Shown: in pieces, positions 10,201-18,227 of the stretch | Position numbering within the stretch: the first letter of the stretch is position 1 | Layout of the letters: every line of letters starts with the position of its first letter | Source: Burkholderia vietnamiensis LMG 10929 | GTDB taxonomy: Bacteria > Pseudomonadota > Gammaproteobacteria > Burkholderiales > Burkholderiaceae | DNA: 64,000 nt | NCBI RefSeq assembly: GCF_000959445.1 | Contig: NZ_CP009632.1 | Coordinates: forward strand, 1,054,001 to 1,118,000 | Direction of reading: 5' to 3' | The notes under the pieces: generated by a model | Told to the model about the DNA's origin: nothing | What the model saw: the letters and a program-made list of their open reading frames with translations, nothing else | The model's database searches: none | Program-made: the position numbers and the translations under genes

Positions 10201-11482
10201 CAACGTCGCCGACGGCACGAGCGCGCACGACGCGGTGACGGTCCGGCAGTTGACCGGCGCGCTGCAATCGTTCTCGGTCACGCCGACGATGTACTTCCAC
10301 GCGAATTCGACGGCGGCCGATTCGCTCGCCGTCGGCGCGGAGTCGGTCGCGGTCGGCCCGACGACCGTCGTCAACGGCGACAACGGCGTGGGGATCGGCA
10401 ACGGCGCGGTCGTCCAGCAGACGGCGCCCGGCGGCGTCGCGATCGGACAGGCCGCGAATTCCGGGCAGGCCGATGCGATCGCGCTCGGCAGCGGCGCGAG
10501 CGCGACCGGCCCGCAATCGATCGCGCAAGGCGCCAACGCCGTCGCCAGCGCGTCGGGCGGCATCGCGATCGGTTCGGGTTCGAACAGCAGCGCCGCCGAT
10601 ACGCTCGCGCTCGGCGCCGGCGCGAGCGCGACCTTCGCGAACAGCGTCGCGATCGGCGCGGGTTCGGTCACGACGGTCGGCGCGCAGTCCAACTACATCG
10701 CATACGGACTGAGCAGCCCACAGTCGTCGGCAGGCGAAGTGAACCTCGGCAACCGCAAGATCACCGGCGTCGCGGCCGGCTCTGCGGGCACCGATGCGGT
10801 CAACGTCAGCCAGCTCGACGCGGTCAACCAGAACCTGACGACGCTGATCCAGAACCTCAGCAACACCAACGGCGGCTTCCCGTCGACACCCGGCTCGTCC
10901 ACGCCGCCCGCCTCGACCGGCTCGAACTCGTCGGCCGGCGGCAACGGCGCCGTCGCGTCGGGTTCGAACAGCACCGCGGTCGGCAACGGTTCGACGGCAT
11001 CCGGCACGGGTTCGACGACGATCGGCGCAGGCTCGACGTCTTCCGGCAACGGCTCGGTCGCGATCGGCGCCGGCAGCAACGACGAAGGACGCAACAACGT
11101 CGTCTCGATCGGCACGGCCAACTCGACGCGCCAACTCACGAACGTCGCGGCAGGGACCGCCCCGACCGACGGCGTCAACGTGCAGCAGCTGAATGCCGCG
11201 GTCGGCAACGCGAACGCCTACACCGACGCGAAGATCCAGGGGCTGCGGCGCGACGCGGACGCCGGTGCGGCGAGCGCAATGGCCGTCGCCGGTCTGCCGC
11301 AGCCTTCCGGGCCCGGCAAGAGCATGGTGGCGATCGCCGGCAGCTACTACCACAGCCAGTCGGGCCAGGCCCTCGGCATCTCGACGATCTCGGAAAACAA
11401 TCACTGGATCTACAAGGCCGCCGTCACGACCAATACGCGCAACGACTACGGTGCCGTGATCGGCGCGGGCTATCAGTGGTGA
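7241..11482 (+). CDS. YadA-like trimeric autotransporter adhesin (type Vc secretion)
   Basis: A 1,413-residue surface adhesin. Residues 1-28 (MNRVHKVIWSNARGAFVAAS onward) form the extended signal peptide region typical of large autotransporters. A hydrophobic core follows at about 56-74, with likely cleavage after AHA (residue 76). Most of the protein is YadA-type head repeats rich in SxAxGxxAxA and VAIG/VALG strands. These are interrupted by neck-like segments such as STDAVNGSQLFATN and GTDAVNVSQLDAVN. The last 90 or so residues contain NAYTDAKIQGLRRDADAG and the four-strand YadA membrane anchor, ending in YQW. A 372-bp internal duplication lies in the middle. It forms a unit with the BamE/OmpA lipoprotein just downstream and with the two-component genes around it. 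In other Burkholderia such adhesins mediate host attachment; the ligand cannot be read from sequence. Confidence 0.95.
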   Translation: MNRVHKVIWSNARGAFVAASELGKARGKGSAGGAATICDDRCAQPSVAAAHQRTIRLLVGLAIPVWLGASWQLAHAQYAAGTGSATGTGDVAISGPGGAAASASGGLGVAIGGGASTTGLNAVAVGTNSHSSAAGAISMGANALASGGNSLAMGVNTTASGQTSTALGPAAIASAQMATAVGPNAQATGQYAVALGRLAAATDTAATAVGTSAVAGSTGASAFGQAATASNSSSTAIGGNATASGIGGTALGHSAFASDTNASALGTSATASAENANALGDFSTASGIASTALGPGARSVADNAIAEGLNASASATSAIAIGTTSSASSTFATALGANSTASGDHATALSTQATAAGAYSVATGFESITTTAAAAGVALGSGASVSGASGIAIGVNSGVSAASSIAIGPGGTAGVPGSGTQATGAQAVAIGNNALAGAIYAQAFGNQATASGTSSMAFGNTATAATLFGIAIGNLATSSGISATAVGAGATASADNSVAVGVNSHVAGYGGVALGTNSQALAGSTVAFGDTSTVAAAAGAGSIAGGHNSQVAGGTGAVALGEGQTANGNGAVAIGDPNTATGNGAVAMGANNTASGNGAVALGNTNVANGQGAVALGNASQANVAGGVALGDSAVVQAAATNGLALGSGAIASVANSVALGAGSTTTAATPTPGATIGGVAYTFAGTAPAGVVSVGAPGAERQIQNVAAGQLSGASTDAVNGSQLFATNQQVTANTTAISNINNGAGIKYFHANSTAPDSSATGADAVAIGGNAQATIANSVALGANATTTAATPTASGVIGGVTYNFAGAAPAGVVSVGSAGAERQIQNVAAGQLSGTSTDAVNGSQLFATNEQVTANTTAISNINNGAGIKYFHANSTLADSQATGTDSIAVGPQALASATDSFAAGTGAQSTAANGMALGTQTTASIAGSVAIGSGSVADRAVAAGSGTIPAGSHTVPFNTSDATLLGSVSFGSASGNTYRQLTNVADGTSAHDAVTVRQLTGALQSFSVTPTMYFHANSTAADSLAVGAESVAVGPTTVVNGDNGVGIGNGAVVQQTAPGGVAIGQAANSGQADAIALGSGASATGPQSIAQGANAVASASGGIAIGSGSNSSAADTLALGAGASATFANSVAIGAGSVTTVGAQSNYIAYGLSSPQSSAGEVNLGNRKITGVAAGSAGTDAVNVSQLDAVNQNLTTLIQNLSNTNGGFPSTPGSSTPPASTGSNSSAGGNGAVASGSNSTAVGNGSTASGTGSTTIGAGSTSSGNGSVAIGAGSNDEGRNNVVSIGTANSTRQLTNVAAGTAPTDGVNVQQLNAAVGNANAYTDAKIQGLRRDADAGAASAMAVAGLPQPSGPGKSMVAIAGSYYHSQSGQALGISTISENNHWIYKAAVTTNTRNDYGAVIGAGYQW
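9234..9898 (+). repeat. Tandem 372-bp (124-residue) duplication inside the adhesin gene
   Basis: Two consecutive units start at about 9234 and 9606. Both encode TTTAATPTP, a GGVxYxFAG segment, the neck motif DAVNGSQLFATN, AISNINNGAGIKYFHANST and the next YadA strand. The copies differ at scattered, mostly synonymous positions, so the duplication is not brand new. A shorter partial echo (YFHANSTAADS) occurs near 10290. Confidence 0.85.
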
Positions 11483-11522
11483 TCGCGAGAACCCGACATG
11501 CAACCGTGCCGCTCCGGGCTGC

Positions 11523-11544
11523 GCAACGCTTCATCGAGCGTTGC
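11523..11544 (+). other. Intergenic hairpin between adhesin and lipoprotein genes
   Basis: GCAACGCT and AGCGTTGC form a perfect 8-bp stem with a 6-base loop in the 109-base gap. No T-tract follows, so it is more likely an mRNA-stability or attenuation hairpin than a full terminator. Confidence 0.5.
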
Positions 11545-11591
11545 CGCGGTTGCCCGGCGCGCCGCTCCTCATACGATGCGAGAAACTGATC

Positions 11592-12386
11592 ATGAAAATC
11601 CAATGGGCACTTGCGCTGTCTGTCAGCCTGCTCTCGGTTGTTTCCCTCGAAGGCTGCGCCGTCGACGGCCCGCCCCGATTCCCCGATCCGCAATCGGCCA
11701 GCCCGAAGGGCGGCACCTTCGTGAACGTAGCCAATCTGCGTAACGTCGGCCCCGGCCTGAACAAGGACCAGATGTTCGACCTGCTGGAGCCGCCCCACTT
11801 CAACGAGTGGTTCGTCGGTAGCCACACGTGGAACTACCTGTTCGATTTCCGCCGCGGCAATGAAGTCGTCACCTGCCAGTATCAGGTGCGATACGACGAG
11901 CACATGAAGGTGAGCAACACCTACTGGCGCGATCCCGCATGCGCCGATTTCGTCCGCGCACCGGCCGCCGCGCCTGCGGCCGCAGCCGCCGCGCCGGCCG
12001 CGACGCTCGAGCAGTTCACGCTGCAAAGCGACGCGCTGTTCGCCTTCGGCAAATCGAGCCTCGATTCGATGCTGCCGGCCGGCAAGGCGCAGCTCGACGA
12101 CGCGGTCGAGCGCATCAAGCGCCACAACGAGATCACGCGGATCGTCGTGGTCGGCCACACCGACCGTATCGGCCCGGCCTCGGTCAACGAGCCGCTGTCG
12201 CGCGCCCGCGCGCAGACGGTACGCGCTTACCTGATCTCGCATGGCCTCGACGGCAGCGTGATCGAAGCGCGAGGCGTCGGGTCGAGCGAGCCGGTCACGC
12301 ATTGCCCGCCGGGCCGCAGCAGCGCCGTGATCGCATGCCTGCAGCCCGATCGCCGCGTAGCGATCACCGTAAGCGGCCGCAACTGA
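11592..12386 (+). CDS. Outer-membrane lipoprotein with BamE-like and OmpA domains
   Basis: 264 residues from ATG 11592. A lipoprotein signal ends in L-E-G-C, so Cys22 should be lipidated. Residues about 40-125 resemble the SmpA/OmlA (BamE) fold: a GLNKDQMFDLL segment, a W-Y-F strand and two cysteines. After an alanine-rich linker (about 128-150), residues 155-264 form an OmpA-type peptidoglycan-binding domain, with VVGHTDRIG and LSRARAQTVRAYL. It would tether the outer membrane to the cell wall. Its position directly after the trimeric autotransporter suggests a helper or stabilising role for that adhesin; this pairing also occurs in other Burkholderia adhesin loci. A longer frame from 11541 exists, but it lacks a lipoprotein signal at its start. 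Confidence 0.9.
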   Translation: MKIQWALALSVSLLSVVSLEGCAVDGPPRFPDPQSASPKGGTFVNVANLRNVGPGLNKDQMFDLLEPPHFNEWFVGSHTWNYLFDFRRGNEVVTCQYQVRYDEHMKVSNTYWRDPACADFVRAPAAAPAAAAAAPAATLEQFTLQSDALFAFGKSSLDSMLPAGKAQLDDAVERIKRHNEITRIVVVGHTDRIGPASVNEPLSRARAQTVRAYLISHGLDGSVIEARGVGSSEPVTHCPPGRSSAVIACLQPDRRVAITVSGRN

Positions 12387-12638
12387 CGGCAGCGAAGCCG
12401 GCGACGCGCTTCACGCCTCGCCCGCGTGAGGCGCGTCGCCCGCCGGCCAATGGGCGCTGCCGCCGCAATTCCGGGCGACCGGGTGCCGCGCGGCGCGCGC
12501 TCGCGGCGCTCCATGCGGCGCCCGGTCGCCCGTGCCGCCCGCTGCGCGCGAGCCGGGCGCATGCCAATACTTCTATCCCCGTGACGTGGTGCGGCGGCGT
12601 CGATCCGTCACCTGATCGAGAAACCAGCAGGAATCCGG

Positions 12639-13457
12639 ATGACGACGATGAGAAGGGTCGGCGTGTACGTGGATGGCAGCAGCATGGACGCGAACGGCGG
12701 TCACATGATGCGCTACGAGGTATTGCGCGCGCTGGCCGGTCGCGCAGGCGCCACGATCCAGCGACTGCATGCGTATCTGAGCTTCGACGAACGCCGCGCG
12801 TCCCGCTCGCCCGACTACGACACGCGGATGAAAGCCTATCAGGCGGCGCTGCGCGACAAGGGCTTCCGGGTCACGGTCAAGGCGCTCAGGCACTATGCCG
12901 ACGAAGACGGCACGGAAACGATCAAATCGAATTCGGATCTCGGCATGGCGATCGACGCGCTGTCCGAATCGGACCGGCTCGACACGGTGCTGATCGCGAC
13001 CAGCGACGGCGATTTCGCGGAAGTCGTGCGGGCGCTGCAGAAAAAAGGCTGCCGCGTCGAGGTGCTGGGATTCGACAACGTCGCGGCCGAGCTGCGCGAC
13101 GCCGCCGATCAATTCATCAGCGGCTATCTGGTGCCCGGGCTTCTGCCGGTGCGCGATTGGGGTGGGGGCGGGCCGGCGTGGGGGCAAGTCGGCTCGCGCG
13201 TGCGTGGCATCTGCAATCGCTTCGAGCCGGACGACGGCTACGGCTTCATCGCGTTCTGGCCGTCGCTGCCCGACACGCCGCTGCTCGCCGCAGCGGAGAC
13301 CAGCCCCGCCTATTTCCGCAGCAGCAGCGTTCAGGATCCGTCGGTGCTGTTGCGGCTGCCGTCCAGAAGTACGGTCCTCGAGTTCGAGCTGGCCACGCCG
13401 GCCAAACAGAACGGCGCGCCCGAAGCGCGCCGGATCCAGATCGTTTCGGGCGCATAG
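12639..13457 (+). CDS. NYN-domain (LabA/DUF88-like) protein with a cold-shock-like C-terminal part
   Basis: 272 residues. Residues 1-165 match the NYN/PIN-like nuclease fold of the LabA family. The acidic residues expected for metal binding are visible in VGVYVDGSS, SNSDLGMAID and IATSDGDFAEV. After a glycine-rich linker (GGGGPAWGQ), residues about 182-265 contain GICNRFEPDDGYGFIAF, which resembles the cold-shock RNA-binding signature (V-K-x-F-x-x-x-x-G-Y-G-F-I). The likely activity is therefore an RNA-binding ribonuclease, but neither activity nor target is shown. It lies 251 bases after the OmpA lipoprotein on the same strand. ATG 12639 is preceded by AGGA; an ATG nine bases on is an alternative. 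Confidence 0.8.
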   Translation: MTTMRRVGVYVDGSSMDANGGHMMRYEVLRALAGRAGATIQRLHAYLSFDERRASRSPDYDTRMKAYQAALRDKGFRVTVKALRHYADEDGTETIKSNSDLGMAIDALSESDRLDTVLIATSDGDFAEVVRALQKKGCRVEVLGFDNVAAELRDAADQFISGYLVPGLLPVRDWGGGGPAWGQVGSRVRGICNRFEPDDGYGFIAFWPSLPDTPLLAAAETSPAYFRSSSVQDPSVLLRLPSRSTVLEFELATPAKQNGAPEARRIQIVSGA

Positions 13458-13529
13458 CGTGAGGGCCGCAGCCGCCGCAGCTGCGTTCGCGCAACGCCGC
13501 GCCGGCGCGCGTCACCGCATCGAGCGCGC

Positions 13530-15326
13530 TCAACCGCCCAACGCGGCGTCGTGATGGTGGCGCGACAGGAACATGAAGAACGTCGTGCCCTCACCGAGCG
13601 TCGATCGCACCTGCAGCTTGCCGCCAAGCGAATCCACGACGGTCTTCACGAATGCCAGGCCGAGACCGTGTCCGGACGATCCGGCATGGCCGTCCAGTTG
13701 CGTGAATTCCCGGAACAGTTTTTCCCGATCCTGCTCCGAGATGCCGATGCCGTAATCGGTCACGGCGATCTTCACGTGCCGCTCCGTGGCCGACAGTTCC
13801 ACATCGACTGTGGACGCCTCGCGACCGAACTTGATCGCGTTGCCGATCAGATTGACGAACGCGCGGCGCAGCAATTTCACGTCCGCGATGGTGCTGAGAC
13901 CGGGCTCGGCCATCAGGTTGACCGTGGTCGAGCGCGCACTCGCCTGCGGCAGCAGATCGTCGACCGCATCGCCGAGCACCAGCGCCGGATCCACCGCGGC
14001 CAGCTTCGGCGGCAGGCTCTCGGCCTTGGCGAGAAACAGGAAGTCGTCGGACAGGCTGAGCGCGCGCGTCGCATACTGCGAAACCAGTTCGGCGAAGCGC
14101 TGCGGCGTGTAGCGTGACGGATCGCGCCGGATCTGCGACGCCAGCGCGAGTATGGACGCCTGCGGCGAGCGCATGTCGTGCGACAGGAAACGCAACGCCA
14201 TGTCCCGCTGTCGCTCGGCGAGCCGCACCGATGAAACGTCCGCCACATGGAATACGAGCGCGCGCTCGCCATAAGCAGATGGCCGGATCGGCGCGCACTT
14301 GATCAGCAGCGAGCGGCCGCCTCGCGAATTGGCGATCTCGATGCCCTGGTCCAGCCGCGATTTCGTCTGCGCCGTCAGATCGTCTCCTTCCGACGGGTGA
14401 TTGAGACTCGTCAGCGCCTGAGCGGCAAACTCGATCGCGCGATGCGACGCGGTGATCTGAAACAACACGTCGGACACAGAGCGCCCGGCCGGCGAAGGCG
14501 GCGCGGCCGCGTCGGGGTCCGCACACAACGCGGCGACACGCTGGTTCGCCAGCAGCACGGTGCCGGTGGCCGACGCAATCAGCGTTGCCTCCGGCAGACT
14601 GTCGACCCATGCGTCGATCAACGCGCGATACCCGCGCACCTGTGCGTCCAGCGCGGCGGCCCGCTGGAGTGCGCGCCGAACCGGGTCGGCGCCATGCGAA
14701 ACGGCGCGCGTCTCGGCGTGCAGCGACGGCTCGGCGGCGAGACGGTCGGCCAGTCGAACGACGAAGCGCAGCAACGCGCGTAGACGTCGCCATGACCACA
14801 GCAGGCCGGCAAGCACGCAAACGAACATGCCCGGAGCAGGTGGCAACCAGCGATGCTGATACTGGAACAGGGCAGCCGCGACGGCCGCGATCGCAACCGG
14901 CAACGCGATGGACACGATCACGCCCGCGCTCGGACCGAGCCGGTAGAGCAATACGCCAATCAGCACGACGACCGCCTCGTTGAACAGCAGCCGCCCGGCG
15001 AAACCGATCATCGGCGGCATCGCGGCCGCTCGCGAAGGCATGCGTGCGTCGTCGTTCGCCGGGCGCCCGGCGGCCGCGTTGCGGGCATCGGTCACGGTCG
15101 CAGCCGGTGAACCGCCTGCCGCACCAACGACAGATGGCGCTGCAAGGTCGAACAATGCCCGGTCGATGCGATGCAGCAGCGGTGTCGCGGTCAGCGCCGC
15201 GGCGAGCAGCATGAACGCTATCGTGACGTACGCCCACTCTCTCGCAAGATCGAAGCCCGCGTCCGGTGCGCGACGCGATCTCGATGCGAAGAATTTTCCG
15301 ATCATGCCGATTCGACGATGCTTCAA
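13530..15326 (-). CDS. Membrane histidine kinase with a lost CHASE2 sensor domain
   Basis: 598 residues. One transmembrane helix (about 31-50) is followed by HRIDRALFDL, the usual lead-in to a CHASE2 domain. The roughly 250-residue CHASE2 domain itself is absent and replaced by a low-complexity stretch of about 55 residues. The three helices that normally follow CHASE2 are present (about 113-180, including RWLPPAPGMF and LLWSWRRLRALLRF). A PAS-like domain (about 235-365) follows, then HisKA with H383 in FLSHDMRSP, an N box (NLIGNAIKFG) and G boxes DYGIGI and GHGLGLAFV. It is therefore enzymatically complete but probably does not sense through CHASE2. It converges with the NYN gene. Its partner may be the orphan OmpR-type regulator at 5467-6204; this is inference. 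Confidence 0.9.
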   Translation of the reverse strand: MKHRRIGMIGKFFASRSRRAPDAGFDLAREWAYVTIAFMLLAAALTATPLLHRIDRALFDLAAPSVVGAAGGSPAATVTDARNAAAGRPANDDARMPSRAAAMPPMIGFAGRLLFNEAVVVLIGVLLYRLGPSAGVIVSIALPVAIAAVAAALFQYQHRWLPPAPGMFVCVLAGLLWSWRRLRALLRFVVRLADRLAAEPSLHAETRAVSHGADPVRRALQRAAALDAQVRGYRALIDAWVDSLPEATLIASATGTVLLANQRVAALCADPDAAAPPSPAGRSVSDVLFQITASHRAIEFAAQALTSLNHPSEGDDLTAQTKSRLDQGIEIANSRGGRSLLIKCAPIRPSAYGERALVFHVADVSSVRLAERQRDMALRFLSHDMRSPQASILALASQIRRDPSRYTPQRFAELVSQYATRALSLSDDFLFLAKAESLPPKLAAVDPALVLGDAVDDLLPQASARSTTVNLMAEPGLSTIADVKLLRRAFVNLIGNAIKFGREASTVDVELSATERHVKIAVTDYGIGISEQDREKLFREFTQLDGHAGSSGHGLGLAFVKTVVDSLGGKLQVRSTLGEGTTFFMFLSRHHHDAALGG

Positions 15327-15896
15327 GCTATCGCGCTACACGTCGCTCGCAGCGACGAACTCGAATTCCGCGAACTCGCCCCGCGAATCTCGAACATGAC
15401 CTGCCCAATATGTGGAAACATCAAGCGTCGACCCGGAAACACGATATCTGGAAACATTCACGCAGACTCTGACGAAAAACACACAAAAAAAATCCTCTCA
15501 TGCGCCGCCAGTATACATGTAAATCATTAGACATTGAAATCAACCGTTACCGTCCACATATCACATTTTTTCGAACTGTAATCATGTATCAAAACAATCT
15601 TACGGTCTCGAAAATTGCGAATCCGCTCTCGGTCAACTCCCCACGAACAACCAACAAAATCCACGACACAAGCCAATTACAGCCAATCAGGCAGATTCGA
15701 AAGTGCGAGCTTTCATAATTTTTCATAACGACGAAAGACTCGCCTTTTTAAGGAAATAAATATCACCGCAAAACCACCAAACGATTAAACAATTTTACAT
15801 TTGTTTATTTTTGAAAGTTGTAATTCACATATCCGGCCAATAAAATCCCCTCATCACGAACCAGCACGTCTTCGGTTCAGCCGATATGGAATATTC
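15327..15896. other. AT-rich divergent intergenic region
   Basis: 570 bases between the kinase start and the EAL gene, with no supported gene. The 60-base line at 15541 has 21 G/C, far below the surroundings. It must hold both divergent promoters. Open frames crossing it (for example 15171-15530) continue out of the kinase gene in a shadow frame. Confidence 0.5.
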
Positions 15897-16697
15897 ATGA
15901 ATCGCACGCTCGCAATGAACCATCCACTCAATGACGCCGAACGCGGGCTTCGCGAGGACGAATTCTTCTTCCTGCTGCAACCGAAATTCACGCTGCAGAC
16001 GCTCGCGCTCAGCGGTTTCGAATACCTGATGCGCTGGCGACATCCCTCGCGCGGCGTGCTGGAGCCGAGCGCGTTCATCAGCATGGTCGAGGATTCGCGG
16101 CTCGCCGGACAATTCACGGATCTCTTGACCCAGCGGGCCACCCGAATGCTCGCGCAGTGGGCCGCGTCCGGCCATCACGCGTTGTCGATCTCCATCAACC
16201 TGTCGCCGCTCGAACTCGGACATGCGGATTTCCCCGCGCGCCTCGCCGCACTGTTCGATACGCTCGACGTCGACCCGCATCGCCTCGAAATCGAACTGAC
16301 CGACGTCGTGCCGCCTGCGCGGCTCGACTGGCTGGTCGAGGCCATTCACGCGGTGCAGGCGATCGGCGTGCGCGTCGCGCTCGATGACTTCGGCGCGGGC
16401 TTCAACGCGCTGACGCTGCTGCAGCAGTTGCCGGTGGACATCGTCAAGTTCGATCGATCGCTGCTGCGCGACGTCGCGCAGAACGACGAAGCGATGCGTG
16501 TGCTCGAGACCCTCGTGCATCTTGCAAAAGTCCATCGCAAGCAGACCGTGGTGACGGGCATCGAAACGGCCGAGCAGTTCGAATGGGCCCGCGGACTGGC
16601 CGGCATCGAAGCGCAGGGTTTCTATCTCGGCGCGCCGCTTTGCCTGACCGAAGTCGACGCCTTCATCGCCGGCCACGCCCCCAACCCCGGCGGCTAG
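15897..16697 (+). CDS. Degenerate EAL-domain protein, probably catalytically inactive
   Basis: 266 residues, made of a single stand-alone EAL domain. EAL enzymes hydrolyse cyclic di-GMP. Here the signature EAL is EYL, and DDFGxG is kept as DDFGAG. The Asn in SINLS, the first Glu in ELTD and the Lys in DIVKFD are also present. The AEGVE motif, whose first Glu is the proposed general base in RocR-type enzymes, reads VTGIE, so that Glu is Thr. The protein is therefore more likely a ligand- or protein-binding regulator than a phosphodiesterase. Start ATG 15897 is chosen because the EAL-like homology begins soon after; an in-frame ATG at 15801 adds 32 residues with no domain character. It faces away from the kinase gene and is convergent with the KAS III gene. 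Confidence 0.88.
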   Translation: MNRTLAMNHPLNDAERGLREDEFFFLLQPKFTLQTLALSGFEYLMRWRHPSRGVLEPSAFISMVEDSRLAGQFTDLLTQRATRMLAQWAASGHHALSISINLSPLELGHADFPARLAALFDTLDVDPHRLEIELTDVVPPARLDWLVEAIHAVQAIGVRVALDDFGAGFNALTLLQQLPVDIVKFDRSLLRDVAQNDEAMRVLETLVHLAKVHRKQTVVTGIETAEQFEWARGLAGIEAQGFYLGAPLCLTEVDAFIAGHAPNPGG

Positions 16698-16765
16698 CGG
16701 TCGGCCGACGCGCATTCGGCGCTGCGCGTGTAGCCCGCACGGCCGGCACATCCGCGCGCTGCGCG

Positions 16766-17758
16766 CTACCAGCGGATCAGCGCCGATCCCCACGTGAAGC
16801 CCGAACCCATCGCCGGCGTCAGCACGAGATCGTTCTCCTTGATGCGCCCGTCGGCCACCGCTTCGGCGAGCGCAAGCGGAATCGACGCGGCCGACGTGTT
16901 GCCATGCCTGTCGACCGTGACCACGACCTTCTCCATCGGCAGGTTCAGCTTTACGCCGAGCGTCTGCACGATGCGCTGGTTCGCCTGGTGCGGCACGATC
17001 CAGTCGACGTCGTCCTGCTTGAGACCTTGCGACGCGAGCGCTTCCTGCGATGCCTCGGCGAGATTGACGACCGCATGCAGGAACACGTCGCGTCCTTCCA
17101 GATGCATCTTGCCGGCATCGCGCGTCGACGATACGCCGCCGTCGGTATGGATCTTGTCGTGATACCGGCCGTCGGAGTGCAGATGCGTGGTGAGGACGCC
17201 GCGCGGCGTGTCGCCGTCGCTGTGATCGCCGCGCAGCACCACCGCGCCCGCGCCATCACCGAACAGCACGCAGGTATTGCGGTCCTGCCAGTCAACGATG
17301 CGTGACATCGTTTCGGCGCCGATCACGATCGCGGTGCGGGCCTGGCCCAGCCGGATCATGTTGTCCGCGACCGACAGCGCGAACACGAAGCCCGAGCACA
17401 CGGCCTGCACGTCGAACGCCGCGCCGCCGCGCATCCCGATGGCTTCCTGCACGCGTACCGCCGTTGCCGGCATCGTGCGATCGGGCGTGCAGGTGGCGAG
17501 CACGATCAGGTCGACGTCGGCCCCGCCGATGCCGGCGTGCCCGAGTGCAGCGCGCGCCGCGCCGATCGCAAGGTCGGACGTATGCTCGCCGTCCGCCGCG
17601 ATGCGGCGCTCCACGATGCCGGTGCGCTGCGTGATCCACTCGTCCGTGGTGTCGACCATGCGGGCGATGTCGTGATTCGTCATGCGCCGCTCGGGCAGGG
17701 CCGAGCCGCAACCGACGACGCGCGACATGCGGGCGCCGGCGCATAGGTAGTCCGCCAT
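16766..17758 (-). CDS. Beta-ketoacyl-ACP synthase III (FabH-like)
   Basis: 330 residues. KAS III enzymes start acyl chains by condensing an acyl-CoA with malonyl-ACP; some relatives transfer acyl groups in secondary metabolism. The catalytic triad is intact: C121 in VQAVCSGF, H257 in VPHQANQR and N287 in HGNTSAAS. The GFGDGAGA-type loop is present as [11 protein letters not shown]. The start ATG 17758 has GGAGG upstream; a longer frame from 17884 would overlap the ACP gene and adds an arginine-rich extension. It is the last gene of the leftward polyketide operon, 70 bases after the free ACP. The sequence does not show whether it primes the pathway or acts as an acyltransferase. Confidence 0.93.
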   Translation of the reverse strand: MADYLCAGARMSRVVGCGSALPERRMTNHDIARMVDTTDEWITQRTGIVERRIAADGEHTSDLAIGAARAALGHAGIGGADVDLIVLATCTPDRTMPATAVRVQEAIGMRGGAAFDVQAVCSGFVFALSVADNMIRLGQARTAIVIGAETMSRIVDWQDRNTCVLFGDGAGAVVLRGDHSDGDTPRGVLTTHLHSDGRYHDKIHTDGGVSSTRDAGKMHLEGRDVFLHAVVNLAEASQEALASQGLKQDDVDWIVPHQANQRIVQTLGVKLNLPMEKVVVTVDRHGNTSAASIPLALAEAVADGRIKENDLVLTPAMGSGFTWGSALIRW

Positions 17759-17828
17759 CTTTCGTCCTCCGGTGAAGATCGGTGACGCGCGCCGGACGGC
17801 GAACCGCTCCGAAGCCGGCGCGCGCGAA

Positions 17829-18158
17829 TTACCAGTTGCCGGTGCCGGCCGCTTCGTTCGACGCCGCCGCTGCGCTCGCGTCATGCCCGCCGAGCGACAC
17901 GAGATGCTCGGCCAGCGAAATGAAAGTCGGATGGTCGTAGAGCACCGTGTCGTCGATCTTGATCTTGAGGCGCTCCTCGAGGAAGAACGCGAGTTCCACC
18001 GAATGCATCGAATCGAAGCCGGCGTCGGCGAAGGTCTGTTCGAGATCAGTCGGCACCTTCAGATGGTTCGCTTCGGCCCACTCCTGGATCCATGCGAGGA
18101 TGGTTTGCGCAGTGACTGCGGAGCCGTTCACGGTTGCAGCTTGAAGTTGTTCGCTCAT
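17829..18158 (-). CDS. Stand-alone acyl carrier protein
   Basis: 109 residues. The phosphopantetheine attachment site is S50 in [10 protein letters not shown]. Helices typical of ACPs follow ([21 protein letters not shown]). The C-terminus carries an alanine-rich extension of about 15 residues not needed for the fold. It lies between the polyketide synthase and the KAS III gene and most likely carries the substrate of the KAS III, SDR and MaoC steps. It is not the housekeeping AcpP, which has DSLDTVEL and sits in the fatty-acid operon. Confidence 0.93.
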   Translation of the reverse strand: MSEQLQAATVNGSAVTAQTILAWIQEWAEANHLKVPTDLEQTFADAGFDSMHSVELAFFLEERLKIKIDDTVLYDHPTFISLAEHLVSLGGHDASAAAASNEAAGTGNW

Positions 18159-18227
18159 GGCATCGATTCCCTAAAGGCGGATGGACGAAAATGACCCGGC
18201 GCAAGCACCGGGCACGGTACGGCTGAA

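Noticed and set aside
13530..15326. Calling the kinase a CHASE2 sensor kinase
   Set aside because: Only the flanking helices remain; the CHASE2 domain itself is not present.
15897..16697. Annotation as an active cyclic-di-GMP phosphodiesterase
   Set aside because: The AEGVE Glu is replaced by Thr and EAL is EYL, so activity is unlikely without evidence.
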